A stretch of 7,971 nucleotides of DNA from Lachnospiraceae bacterium UBA3802. GTDB lineage: Bacteria > Bacillota > Clostridia > Lachnospirales > Lachnospiraceae. The stretch spans positions 8,196 to 16,166 of the forward strand of contig DFEM01000179.1 in the NCBI GenBank assembly GCA_002369155.1. Direction: 5' to 3'. Each line of letters opens with the position of its first letter. Within the stretch, counting starts at the first letter, position 1. This document shows, in pieces, positions 1 to 6,383 of the stretch. The notes below the pieces were generated by a model. That model worked only from the letters and a program-made list of their open reading frames with translations, was not told the DNA's origin and searched no databases. The translations under genes and the position numbers were made by a program.

Positions 1-360
1 GGACAGCATATCAACAAGACTTCATCGGCTGTAAGAATTACTCACATTCCCACAGGAGTTGTAGTACAGTGTCAGAATGAAAGAAGCCAGTTCCAGAACA
101 AAGACAAAGCAATGCAGATGTTAAAGGCAAAACTTTTGATTTTGATGGAAGAAGCCAATGCGGCAAAGCTTGACGATATTAGAGGCGAAGTGCTTGAAAA
201 CGGATTCGGAAGTCAGATAAGATCGTATGTTTTACAGCCATATACAATGGTAAAAGATTTGCGCACCAATGAAGAATCGGGCAATGCGGCCGCAGTGCTC
301 GACGGCGATCTGGATCCTTTTATCAATGCTTATCTTAAATGGAAGAGTCTTGGAAATTAG
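1..360 (+). CDS. prfB: Peptide chain release factor 2 (RF2), C-terminal part, 5' truncated by window edge
   Basis: RF2 recognises UGA and UAA stop codons in the ribosomal A site and triggers release of the finished peptide. Only the last 119 residues are present. The frame is open from base 1 and begins with [15 protein letters not shown], which is the GQ of the universal GGQ peptidyl-tRNA hydrolysis motif followed by the conserved domain 3 core. VQCQNERSQ and [11 protein letters not shown] follow, then the C-terminal block [20 protein letters not shown] and [13 protein letters not shown]. The GSQIRSYV and DGDLDPFI segments favour RF2 over RF1. The codon-recognition SPF loop and any programmed frameshift site lie upstream of the window and cannot be judged. 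The gene ends with TAG at 358-360, and its last 26 bases overlap the convergent DUF975 gene. No intrinsic terminator is visible after the stop. Family assignment is secure. Confidence 0.95.
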   Translation, partial: GQHINKTSSAVRITHIPTGVVVQCQNERSQFQNKDKAMQMLKAKLLILMEEANAAKLDDIRGEVLENGFGSQIRSYVLQPYTMVKDLRTNEESGNAAAVLDGDLDPFINAYLKWKSLGN

Positions 361-1096
361 AATTTTCTTTCACATAATTTTCGCAGAGGTTCTCATAAAA
401 ATATGCATAAGATGTGTATGCATAGGGAACCACCCACAAAAGACCGATACCGAATGAAAGAAATCCCAAAAGGTAAAGAGGGATAAAAGATATCTGCAAA
501 CCGATATACTTGAAGAAATTTTTACGGTTCATAAGACTTAATGTCATTACAAGAATCATCGGAAATCTCATGTCGGGATAATCGCAGATGACGAAATAAA
601 TCGGTGCTAAGTAGCATTCGATTAAATACATAATAATATTTGCTGTCAAAAGCAGACCGAAACTTACAAGCAGACTTTGATAAGTATCAGCGGAAAAGAA
701 GAAAACATATACGAGGTAGGGAAGCTGCAAAACAAGGCTTATTAACGTAAGCATAAAAGAAGCGGCTATAATGACCTCGGTCGATTTTCTGAATCCCGCA
801 AAGATATCCAAGGGGTTTGCTTTTTTGGTTGTTACAAATGAAAGAAAATAACGTGTGATTCCGTAGCGGATAAGTCCGAATACGGAATTGATTGCTATAA
901 ACAAGGCGATATAAAAGATAAATGCAAACAAATCCCTGCCGAGAACGCCAAGCTGCATTAAAAATTCAAAAGTGTTTCTCGTACTGAAAAAAAAGAAGGT
1001 AACAAGACAGGGGATTAACATATTCCCAAGGAGTCTCTCTCTTGCATAACTTCTTATTTCACGATTGGTTCTGTTCTTTTTGATATAGTCCGACAT
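335..1096 (-). CDS. DUF975 family multi-pass membrane protein
   Basis: This is a 253-residue integral membrane protein of unknown function. Hydrophobic segments lie at about residues 23-38, 55-78, 107-135, 142-172 and 197-225. Features typical of DUF975 proteins of Firmicutes are visible. There is an N-terminal charged helix rich in Arg ([15 protein letters not shown]), then [13 protein letters not shown] followed by DIFAGF. The C-terminal signature is [28 protein letters not shown]. The start ATG at 1096 has an AAAGGA site 7 bases upstream. That site overlaps the stop of the preceding gene, which ends 11 bp away, so translation is probably coupled. It is the last gene of the leftward group and its 3' end runs 26 bp into prfB on the opposite strand. 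The family has no established biochemical role; a membrane or envelope function is inferred from topology only. The family call is fairly sure. Confidence 0.85.
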   Translation of the reverse strand: MSDYIKKNRTNREIRSYARERLLGNMLIPCLVTFFFFSTRNTFEFLMQLGVLGRDLFAFIFYIALFIAINSVFGLIRYGITRYFLSFVTTKKANPLDIFAGFRKSTEVIIAASFMLTLISLVLQLPYLVYVFFFSADTYQSLLVSFGLLLTANIIMYLIECYLAPIYFVICDYPDMRFPMILVMTLSLMNRKNFFKYIGLQISFIPLYLLGFLSFGIGLLWVVPYAYTSYAYFYENLCENYVKENSNFQDSSI

Positions 1097-1107
1097 TTAT
1101 TTATCCT

Positions 1108-1602
1108 TTATTTTTTCAAGTCTATGGTTGAGCCTTTTACGGCATCTTCAAGAATTGCCTTAAGCTGTTTCTGATAAGGCTGCTCTTCATTGGAGTAGGA
1201 TATTTTTGTATTGGTAACTCCGCCGCTTACATAAACCCTTCCGCATTCGGGGCATACCGATGTTTTAAGCGATACGCTCGCCTGGATAACCTTACCGTTG
1301 TTTTGTTCGGCTTTGGCATAAGCATTTGAAACATGCTCCATCTCGTGAGCCATGACTCTTGTGGAAGCGGCTTCGGGAGAGATGTGTGACGCTGATTTAA
1401 AGGATACCATTTCATCAGAACCGTCTTTGTATTTACGGTTTTTGCATGTCTGGCATTCTGTGGCGCCTTGAGTTTTGCCTGATTTTTCTATCCCTCTTTC
1501 GCCGTTTTCTTTTTCAACGCCCATGGCATCATTAACAGCACCCGTCGAGGTGCCGTAATAAGTATTAAGATCGAAATTCGGATAGAAAGTGATACCGTTC
1601 AT
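1108..1602 (-). CDS. SprA-related putative metallopeptidase-like protein (HEMEH, two CxxC pairs)
   Basis: This 164-residue protein has no signal peptide or membrane segment, so it is probably cytoplasmic or peripheral. In order it shows a low-complexity polar N-terminus (1-45), a first cysteine pair C50-x-x-C53 followed by KNRKYKDGSDEMVSF, then ISPEAASTRVMAHEMEHV with an HExxH zinc-binding motif at residues 86-90. The second pair, C117-P-E-C120, is followed by GRVYVSGG. This order (CxxC, YxDGSD, HExxH, CPECGRxYVxGG) resembles the SprA-related family, from memory. HExxH suggests zinc peptidase activity, and the two CxxC pairs could build a structural zinc site; neither is proven. A third metal ligand is not obvious. 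Its ATG lies 2 bp after the upstream stop and lacks a clear Shine-Dalgarno sequence, which suggests translational coupling to the small membrane protein gene before it. Confidence 0.75.
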   Translation of the reverse strand: MNGITFYPNFDLNTYYGTSTGAVNDAMGVEKENGERGIEKSGKTQGATECQTCKNRKYKDGSDEMVSFKSASHISPEAASTRVMAHEMEHVSNAYAKAEQNNGKVIQASVSLKTSVCPECGRVYVSGGVTNTKISYSNEEQPYQKQLKAILEDAVKGSTIDLKK

Positions 1603-1604
1603 AA

Positions 1605-1994
1605 TTATTCGCTTTGTTGACCGGAAAGCGTAATCCGTGTTTCATTAAGAAGCGTTTCGGTATATTCTTCCATTGTCATCCCGTAATAACTTTCCATAAT
1701 GGAATTTATTTTGTTATGAACTGCGGGATCGTTTTGATATCTGTAAATCGTAAACGCCGTCATAGCCAGATTAAGTATTATTGCAAGCACTGCAATAACC
1801 GAGGCTGCCTGCGCAGCGAAGTGTCTGGTCTTAAGTCTTCCCTTTGAAAGATGGGAAAAAATCATTGCAATCGGCGAAAGTATAAAGGGAAGAAAAGGTA
1901 TACCGAGTACTGCCGAAAGAAAAGATACTCCCGAAAAGGTAAGAGCGCGATATGCTGTTTTTGAATGTTTGACTTCGCTTTTTACATACTCCAT
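1605..1994 (-). CDS. Small two-helix membrane protein, DUF4190-like
   Basis: This is a 129-residue protein of unknown function. A charged N-terminus (1-15) is followed by a long hydrophobic hairpin-like segment at about 18-48 (FLSAVLGIPFLPFILSPIAMIF). A basic loop with HLSKGRLKTRH comes next, then a second membrane helix at about 62-84. The C-terminal 45 residues are polar and contain SIMESYYGMTMEEYTETL. The pattern of a glycine/proline-containing first helix, a SHLSKG-like turn and a second helix resembles DUF4190-type small membrane proteins of Firmicutes, but the match is loose. The start at 1994 has GGAG 8 bases upstream, which supports it. The stop is 2 bp before the HEMEH protein's ATG, so the two are very likely co-translated and may work together at the membrane. 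Confidence 0.7.
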   Translation of the reverse strand: MEYVKSEVKHSKTAYRALTFSGVSFLSAVLGIPFLPFILSPIAMIFSHLSKGRLKTRHFAAQAASVIAVLAIILNLAMTAFTIYRYQNDPAVHNKINSIMESYYGMTMEEYTETLLNETRITLSGQQSE

Positions 1995-2035
1995 TTGAGT
2001 AACTCCGGTAATTATTCGTATATTTGTAACTATTT

Positions 2036-2064
2036 ATTATATCACAAAATCAATCTTTTGGAAA
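2036..2064 (-). promoter_or_regulatory. Possible promoter for the three-gene leftward group
   Basis: Read leftwards, there is TTTCCA (2064-2059), 17 bases, then TATAAT (2041-2036). The -10 is preceded by TGA, giving an extended -10 (TGnTATAAT). The -35 lies inside the last codons of the muramidase gene. The start codon of the small membrane protein is about 41 bases downstream of the -10. The -10 is a perfect consensus match, while the -35 matches 4 of 6. This is a prediction from sequence only. Confidence 0.45.
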
Positions 2065-3117
2065 TGTGATGTTAAGGTCGACATCGCCTTCGATACCGTC
2101 GACTTTTCCTTTATCGGAATACTGCCATACAGTGATTTCGTAAGGGAAGTAAATCTGTGTGTCATAAAGAGCAAACCATTTGTCGTAATCACCGAGTTTG
2201 TCAACTTCAACAAGTTTTGTGAAAGTGTGAAGGTTACCGTAAACGGCGGGAGTGTAGCCCGCGTTTTTGATGCTGTCCATAAATGCTATCGCACATTCGG
2301 TTCTGGATTCTTTGGACTGATTGTAACTTCTGGCTTTGTCATTGTATAAATCCTCGACATCGATTGCCACGGGGTAGGTGACATTGTAGCCTTCGATTGC
2401 GCTTAATACATATTCGGCTTCTTCTCTGGCTTCTGCGGGTGTTATGGCCTGTGTAAAGAAATAAACACCGACTTCGATGCCGGCATCTGTGGCACCTTTG
2501 ATATTGGCTTCGAAATTCTCATCCGTTACAAGTTTGCCTGTTTCGTAGCCTCTTAAACCCAGACGAATCATTGCATATTTAACACCCGAGTCTGCGACTT
2601 TCTGCCAGTCTATATCGCCCTGAAATTTGGATACATCGATTCCTTTTTGGGATTTGGTTTCACCGTTGACTTTGTATTCGAGAAATCCTTCGTTGGCAAT
2701 AATGTTTTCGTTTTGGAAATTGGCCTGAGGAATATCCTTGTTAATCTCGGCAAATTCATAATGGTTGGAATCGTAATATACGAAATATTCGGGATACATC
2801 TTTCTTAACATGCTGACGATCCCGTTGCTGTTTTCCGCTGTCTCTTTTAATTCGGCTCTGTATCCTGCGATGGCCTGTTCTGCGGCATCCTCTCTGTTGA
2901 GAGCCACGATTTCTTCAACCTCGCTTTCGGTATAGGTGACTACAGGTTCCTCTTCGGGTACTTCAAGGGAATCTTTGTATAATTTTATACATGTGTAAGC
3001 TATAAAAAGAGAAGAGAGTGTTATCAGGCTTAACATTACTATTGCCACTATGTAGCCTGCACTGCTTTTTCTTTTTTTCTTTTTCGGCATATCATTTAAA
3101 GTCTGTTTTTCATTCAT
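2050..3117 (-). CDS. Membrane-anchored GH25 family muramidase (lysozyme)
   Basis: GH25 enzymes cleave the beta-1,4 bond between N-acetylmuramic acid and N-acetylglucosamine in peptidoglycan. Counting from the upstream ATG at 3123, the protein has a basic stretch KKKKRK (14-19) followed by one membrane helix (about 22-47). That suggests a type II anchor with the enzyme outside the cell. A Glu-rich linker (55-95) and a spacer come next, then the GH25 domain from about 160. Conserved acidic residues are visible: D163 in GIDVSKFQGDIDW, D255 and E257 in the DxE motif of VAIDVEDLYN, and D349 near the C-terminal GDVDLN, after WQYS. The domain therefore looks intact. Two in-frame ATGs exist. AGAGGA lies only 1 base before the first (3123) but 7 bases before the second (3117), so the second is preferred. 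A promoter is visible upstream. Cell-wall remodelling is the inferred role. No phage genes flank it, which argues against an endolysin. Confidence 0.93.
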   Translation of the reverse strand: MNEKQTLNDMPKKKKRKSSAGYIVAIVMLSLITLSSLFIAYTCIKLYKDSLEVPEEEPVVTYTESEVEEIVALNREDAAEQAIAGYRAELKETAENSNGIVSMLRKMYPEYFVYYDSNHYEFAEINKDIPQANFQNENIIANEGFLEYKVNGETKSQKGIDVSKFQGDIDWQKVADSGVKYAMIRLGLRGYETGKLVTDENFEANIKGATDAGIEVGVYFFTQAITPAEAREEAEYVLSAIEGYNVTYPVAIDVEDLYNDKARSYNQSKESRTECAIAFMDSIKNAGYTPAVYGNLHTFTKLVEVDKLGDYDKWFALYDTQIYFPYEITVWQYSDKGKVDGIEGDVDLNITFPKD

Positions 3118-3159
3118 GTTCATGTCCTCTTATACAGTTTGTTATCGAATGTTAATTTC

Positions 3160-3188
3160 ATTATACCTTATAGTGCCTTTTTAATCAA
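3160..3188 (-). promoter_or_regulatory. Sigma-A-type promoter for the GH25 muramidase
   Basis: Read leftwards, TTGATT (3188-3183) is separated by exactly 17 bases from a perfect TATAAT (3165-3160). The -10 lies 42 bases before the preferred start codon, a normal leader length. This is the clearest promoter in the divergent muramidase/pyrE intergenic region. Confidence 0.7.
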
Positions 3189-3232
3189 TTTTAGCCGTCT
3201 TTTCGAAAAATAAGGTGTTTATATTCAAAGTC

Positions 3233-3261
3233 TTTAAAAACGGGCTCTTTTGTGGTAAAAT
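3233..3261 (+). promoter_or_regulatory. Possible extended -10 promoter for pyrE
   Basis: TAAAAT at 3256-3261 is preceded by TGG, forming TGnTAAAAT, an extended -10 element 33 bases before the pyrE ATG. The region 17 bases further upstream (TTTAAA, 3233-3238) is a poor -35. No PyrR-type attenuator hairpin is seen between this site and the start codon. Confidence 0.4.
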
Positions 3262-3284
3262 CTCTTTGTTTGAAATGAAAAATC

Positions 3285-3289
3285 GGAGG
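3285..3289 (+). promoter_or_regulatory. Ribosome binding site that fixes the pyrE start
   Basis: GGAGG lies 5 bases before the ATG at 3295 but only 2 bases before an in-frame GTG at 3292. The spacing favours the ATG. Confidence 0.8.
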
Positions 3290-3294
3290 TTGTG

Positions 3295-3972
3295 ATGGAC
3301 GCTTACAAAAAAGAATTTATTGATTTTATGGTAGAGAGCAAAGTGCTCAAATTCGGTGATTTTACGTTAAAGAGCGGAAGAAAATCCCCTTTCTTCATGA
3401 ATGCGGGTGCTTATGTAACAGGTTATCAGTTAAAGAAACTCGGCGAATATTATGCAAAAGCCATTCATGATGTATACGGAGATGATTTTGATGTTCTTTT
3501 CGGACCGGCATACAAGGGAATTCCCCTTTCGGTTACAACGGCAATTGCTTACAGCGAACTTTACGGAAAAGAGATAAGATACTGTTCAAACAGAAAAGAG
3601 ATAAAAGATCACGGTGATACCGGTATTCTTCTCGGTTCCAAATTAAAGGACGGAGACAGAGTGGTTATTATCGAAGACGTTACCACATCCGGCAAATCCA
3701 TAGAAGAGACATTCCCCATCATCAAGGCACAGGCAGATGTTACAATAGTCGGTCTTATCGTAAGCCTCAACAGAATGGAAAGAGGCCTTAACACGGAAAA
3801 ATGCGCACTTGATGAGATTAAGGAAACTTACGGTATCAATACCGCTGCCATAGTATCAATGGCCGATGTTACCGAAGCTTTGTACAATAAAGAAGTAAAC
3901 GGCGAAGTAATAATCGACGATACAATCAAGGCTGCGATTGACAAATACTACGAAGAATACGGAGCAAAATAA
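3295..3972 (+). CDS. pyrE: Orotate phosphoribosyltransferase
   Basis: PyrE joins orotate to PRPP to give orotidine 5'-monophosphate and pyrophosphate, the fifth step of de novo UMP synthesis, in the cytoplasm. The product is 225 residues from the ATG at 3295, about the usual family length. Visible family blocks are FTLKSGRKSPFF (23-34), GPAYKGIPL (70-78) and the mobile catalytic loop segment RKEIKDHGDTG (100-110). The PRPP-binding signature VVIIEDVTTSGKS is at about 123-135. All look intact. The gene stands at the head of a rightward group with a small membrane protein, an aminopeptidase and a MerR fusion. None of these belongs to pyrimidine synthesis, and no other pyr gene is in view, so this is a detached pyrE. 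It is the most certain enzyme call in the window. Confidence 0.97.
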   Translation: MDAYKKEFIDFMVESKVLKFGDFTLKSGRKSPFFMNAGAYVTGYQLKKLGEYYAKAIHDVYGDDFDVLFGPAYKGIPLSVTTAIAYSELYGKEIRYCSNRKEIKDHGDTGILLGSKLKDGDRVVIIEDVTTSGKSIEETFPIIKAQADVTIVGLIVSLNRMERGLNTEKCALDEIKETYGINTAAIVSMADVTEALYNKEVNGEVIIDDTIKAAIDKYYEEYGAK

Positions 3973-4023
3973 ATCACATTAAAAAAGATATTCCGTTAAT
4001 CAATTATAAAGAATGGGTCGGCA

Positions 4024-4350
4024 ATGTTAAAACTTCCGAATACGAATTATAAATTCACGGACAAAAAAATATCGCCTTTTTCGGTGATGAGCATGGTTCT
4101 ATCATCGATTTCTTTTGTTGCGCTTGTCGTATCTTTGATTATATCGTACAACACGGCAGGTCAGATAGATGAGCGCTTCGGATTGACGGCACTTCTTTGT
4201 GTGGTTTTCTCGCTCGTTTCGCTGGGACTTTCCATAAGAACTTATTTTCAAAAGAATGTCTATCATATTTTTTCGCATATCGGAATCGGTATTGCGGCAA
4301 TTAATCTTGTTTATTTAATGTATGTATACGGAATCGGAATTATCGGATAA
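4024..4350 (+). CDS. Small three-helix membrane protein, unknown function (possibly DUF6142)
   Basis: This 108-residue hydrophobic protein has a short polar N-terminus containing KFTDKKISPFS. Three predicted membrane helices follow at about 20-42, 53-72 and 83-107. The layout and the KFTDKK start resemble small DUF6142-type proteins of Lachnospiraceae, though that name is from memory and uncertain. The function is unknown. It begins 51 bp after pyrE with only a weak GGGT-like ribosome site, and it ends 14 bp before the aminopeptidase gene. Co-transcription with both neighbours is therefore likely. The only other in-frame ATGs (codons 22 and 24) fall inside the first helix, so the first ATG is kept. 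It superficially resembles the two-helix protein at 1605-1994, but no clear sequence match is seen. Confidence 0.7.
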   Translation: MLKLPNTNYKFTDKKISPFSVMSMVLSSISFVALVVSLIISYNTAGQIDERFGLTALLCVVFSLVSLGLSIRTYFQKNVYHIFSHIGIGIAAINLVYLMYVYGIGIIG

Positions 4351-4364
4351 CAAAGGAAGAAGAA

Positions 4365-6365
4365 ATGACTGAAAGATACGAATTGGCAAAACAAAGAATA
4401 AATGAGTTGATAACGGAAGCAAGGGGACTGGATAAATTTGGTCCCTTTTTCGTTTTGACTGCAAAATACATATCGGGACTTACTGATATCTACGAGGATA
4501 TAAAAGAAAACGGATTAATCGAAGGTAAGTCCCTTGAAGAATTAAGAAAGAGAAATGATTTTTTGTATGGTGAAATATATAAAGACAATTACAAAAAATC
4601 ATATCTTAATCCTGATTATGCATATGAAACCTTAGGTGAAGCAGGCAAGGTTTTATGTGTCGTTTTCGCAGAAGTGTTTGGAATGATTCCTTATGTTTTC
4701 GAATGCGATATCGAAGAAATCGTCATTCGCATGGAACTTTTCCTTGAAGTGTACGGAAATATTAAAGAAGCAGAAGAAGTAAAGGCCGATGAACTTTGCG
4801 AGATCTTATATTTTTATGTGTTTGATTATACCGAAGACGAATCGTTAAAACGAATCGGCAAGCAGCTGACTTTAGATAATGCTTTTGCAAATAAAATAAT
4901 AGATAATTATGACTTAAACGATGTAAGAACACTTTACGCTTTCGGTGAATATGTCGGAAAAAGCGAAGAGGAAACTTTCGAAGCGATTAAAGAACTTGAC
5001 GAAGATACAATTGATTTAATGAGCAAAACTTTTACCGAAGGTTTTAAAAGAGGATTTGAGGTATCCAGGAAAGATTTATCAAAGAAGAAAACGGTAAATT
5101 TAAGATACAGACTCGGATTCGAGAAGGTAGTAAAAAAATCCATGGCTCAGTTTAGGAAAATGGGACTTGAGAGCGTGATTTACAGAGCGGGATACGACAT
5201 CTTTTCAAGAGGCGGAATCTTTAAAGTGGGATATTACGGCGGTCTTGCCAATCCCCAGTTTGACGAAGATCACAAAGAAGATTTGTCTTTAATTATGGAC
5301 GGACAGCTTGTGACAAGAAGAATCGAGGGCATAAAGGCGGCTTACGAAGAACTCAAAAAGGAAGCTTCGGAATATGCCGGTCCCGCATGCATGGAAATAT
5401 TCGGAGAAGATTCTTTTGTTCCCACGGAATGCAAAAACGCCTTAAGATACGGTACGAAAAAACAGGATCTTATAAGAGACTTCAGAGAAAGAAGTTCAAA
5501 GATTACGAACGAATACATTAAGAGAGAAGAGAGATCGTTTGCCATTATCGCATGGCCTATTCCGGCAATCGGCAATTACAAAGAAATATTAAAAGAGATA
5601 ATTACGGTAAATACGCTTCCGGTTGACAAATACGAGACCATTCAGCAGACACTTATCGATACGCTCGACAAAGCAGATTATATTCACATTGTGGGCGCAA
5701 ACGGCAATAAAACAAATCTTTTTGTAAAACTTGCAGATTTGAAAGATCCCGCTAAAGAAACCAAATACGAAAACTGTCTTGCGGATGTGAACATTCCCGT
5801 CGGTGAAGTATTTACATCTCCTGTGCTTAAGGGAACCAAAGGAACCCTTCACGTCAAGGAAGTATTCTTAAACGACTTAAAGTTTTTGAACATAGAACTT
5901 GATATCGAAGACGGAAAGATTAAGGAATACACATGTACCAATTATGAAGACGAAAAGAAGAACAGGGAATTCGTAGAAGAAAACCTTCTTTTCCATCATC
6001 CGACGCTCCCCATGGGAGAAGCCGCAATCGGAACGAATACCTACGCATATGCATTGGCAAAGAAATATGATATTTTCAACAAGCTGCCGATTTTGATAGC
6101 TGAGAAAATGGGACCGCATTTTGCATTCGGAGATACATGCTATTCACAGGAAGAAAGCGTAAAGGTATTTAATCCCGACGGCAAGGAAATGATTGCCAAG
6201 GAAAACGGCGAACCCTATACCTACTGCCATACCGACATTACAATTCCCTATGATGAACTTGGGCTATTGGAAGCGGTCACATATGACGGTGAGAGAATAA
6301 AACTTCTTGAGAACGGCAGATTTGTACTTAAGGGCTGTGAGGAACTTAACACGCCGCTTGGATGA
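4365..6365 (+). CDS. M29-family (AmpS/PepS-like) metallo-aminopeptidase with extra N-terminal region
   Basis: M29 aminopeptidases remove N-terminal residues from peptides using two metal ions. The protein has 666 residues, against roughly 370-415 for usual family members. Residues about 1-245 are acidic and probably helical, with no motif I recognise. M29-like sequence starts at about 260 and is intact at the C-terminus. Candidate metal ligands are E481 in IPVGEVFTSP, E552 in LPMGEAAIGTN, H585 in GPHFAFGD, and H622 and D624 in YCHTDITIPYDEL. These match the conserved Glu-Glu-His-His-Asp order of AmpS/AmpT. Y593 may be the family's catalytic Tyr, but it sits 8 rather than 7 residues after the His. 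There is no signal peptide, so it is probably cytoplasmic. AAAGGA lies 7 bases before the ATG. It is 14 bp after the small membrane gene and 18 bp before the MerR fusion. The family call is strong; substrate and N-terminal role are unknown. Confidence 0.88.
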   Translation: MTERYELAKQRINELITEARGLDKFGPFFVLTAKYISGLTDIYEDIKENGLIEGKSLEELRKRNDFLYGEIYKDNYKKSYLNPDYAYETLGEAGKVLCVVFAEVFGMIPYVFECDIEEIVIRMELFLEVYGNIKEAEEVKADELCEILYFYVFDYTEDESLKRIGKQLTLDNAFANKIIDNYDLNDVRTLYAFGEYVGKSEEETFEAIKELDEDTIDLMSKTFTEGFKRGFEVSRKDLSKKKTVNLRYRLGFEKVVKKSMAQFRKMGLESVIYRAGYDIFSRGGIFKVGYYGGLANPQFDEDHKEDLSLIMDGQLVTRRIEGIKAAYEELKKEASEYAGPACMEIFGEDSFVPTECKNALRYGTKKQDLIRDFRERSSKITNEYIKREERSFAIIAWPIPAIGNYKEILKEIITVNTLPVDKYETIQQTLIDTLDKADYIHIVGANGNKTNLFVKLADLKDPAKETKYENCLADVNIPVGEVFTSPVLKGTKGTLHVKEVFLNDLKFLNIELDIEDGKIKEYTCTNYEDEKKNREFVEENLLFHHPTLPMGEAAIGTNTYAYALAKKYDIFNKLPILIAEKMGPHFAFGDTCYSQEESVKVFNPDGKEMIAKENGEPYTYCHTDITIPYDELGLLEAVTYDGERIKLLENGRFVLKGCEELNTPLG

Positions 6366-6383
6366 TATTTTTTTGAGGCGTTT

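Noticed and set aside
2050..3117. GH25 gene as a prophage endolysin
   Set aside because: There is no holin or structural phage gene nearby, and the basic N-terminus plus membrane anchor fit a cellular enzyme.
3262..3294. Possible PyrR attenuator ahead of pyrE
   Set aside because: No hairpin with a T-run and no antiterminator arrangement can be found in this short stretch.
3973..4023. TATAAA at 4005-4010 as a promoter for the small membrane gene
   Set aside because: The position 17 bases upstream is AAAAAG, with no -35 resemblance and no extended -10.
4934..6119. Several open frames of 69-87 codons on the minus strand inside the aminopeptidase gene
   Set aside because: They lie opposite a well-conserved coding frame, lack ribosome binding sites and show no recognisable protein features; they are by-products of its codon use.
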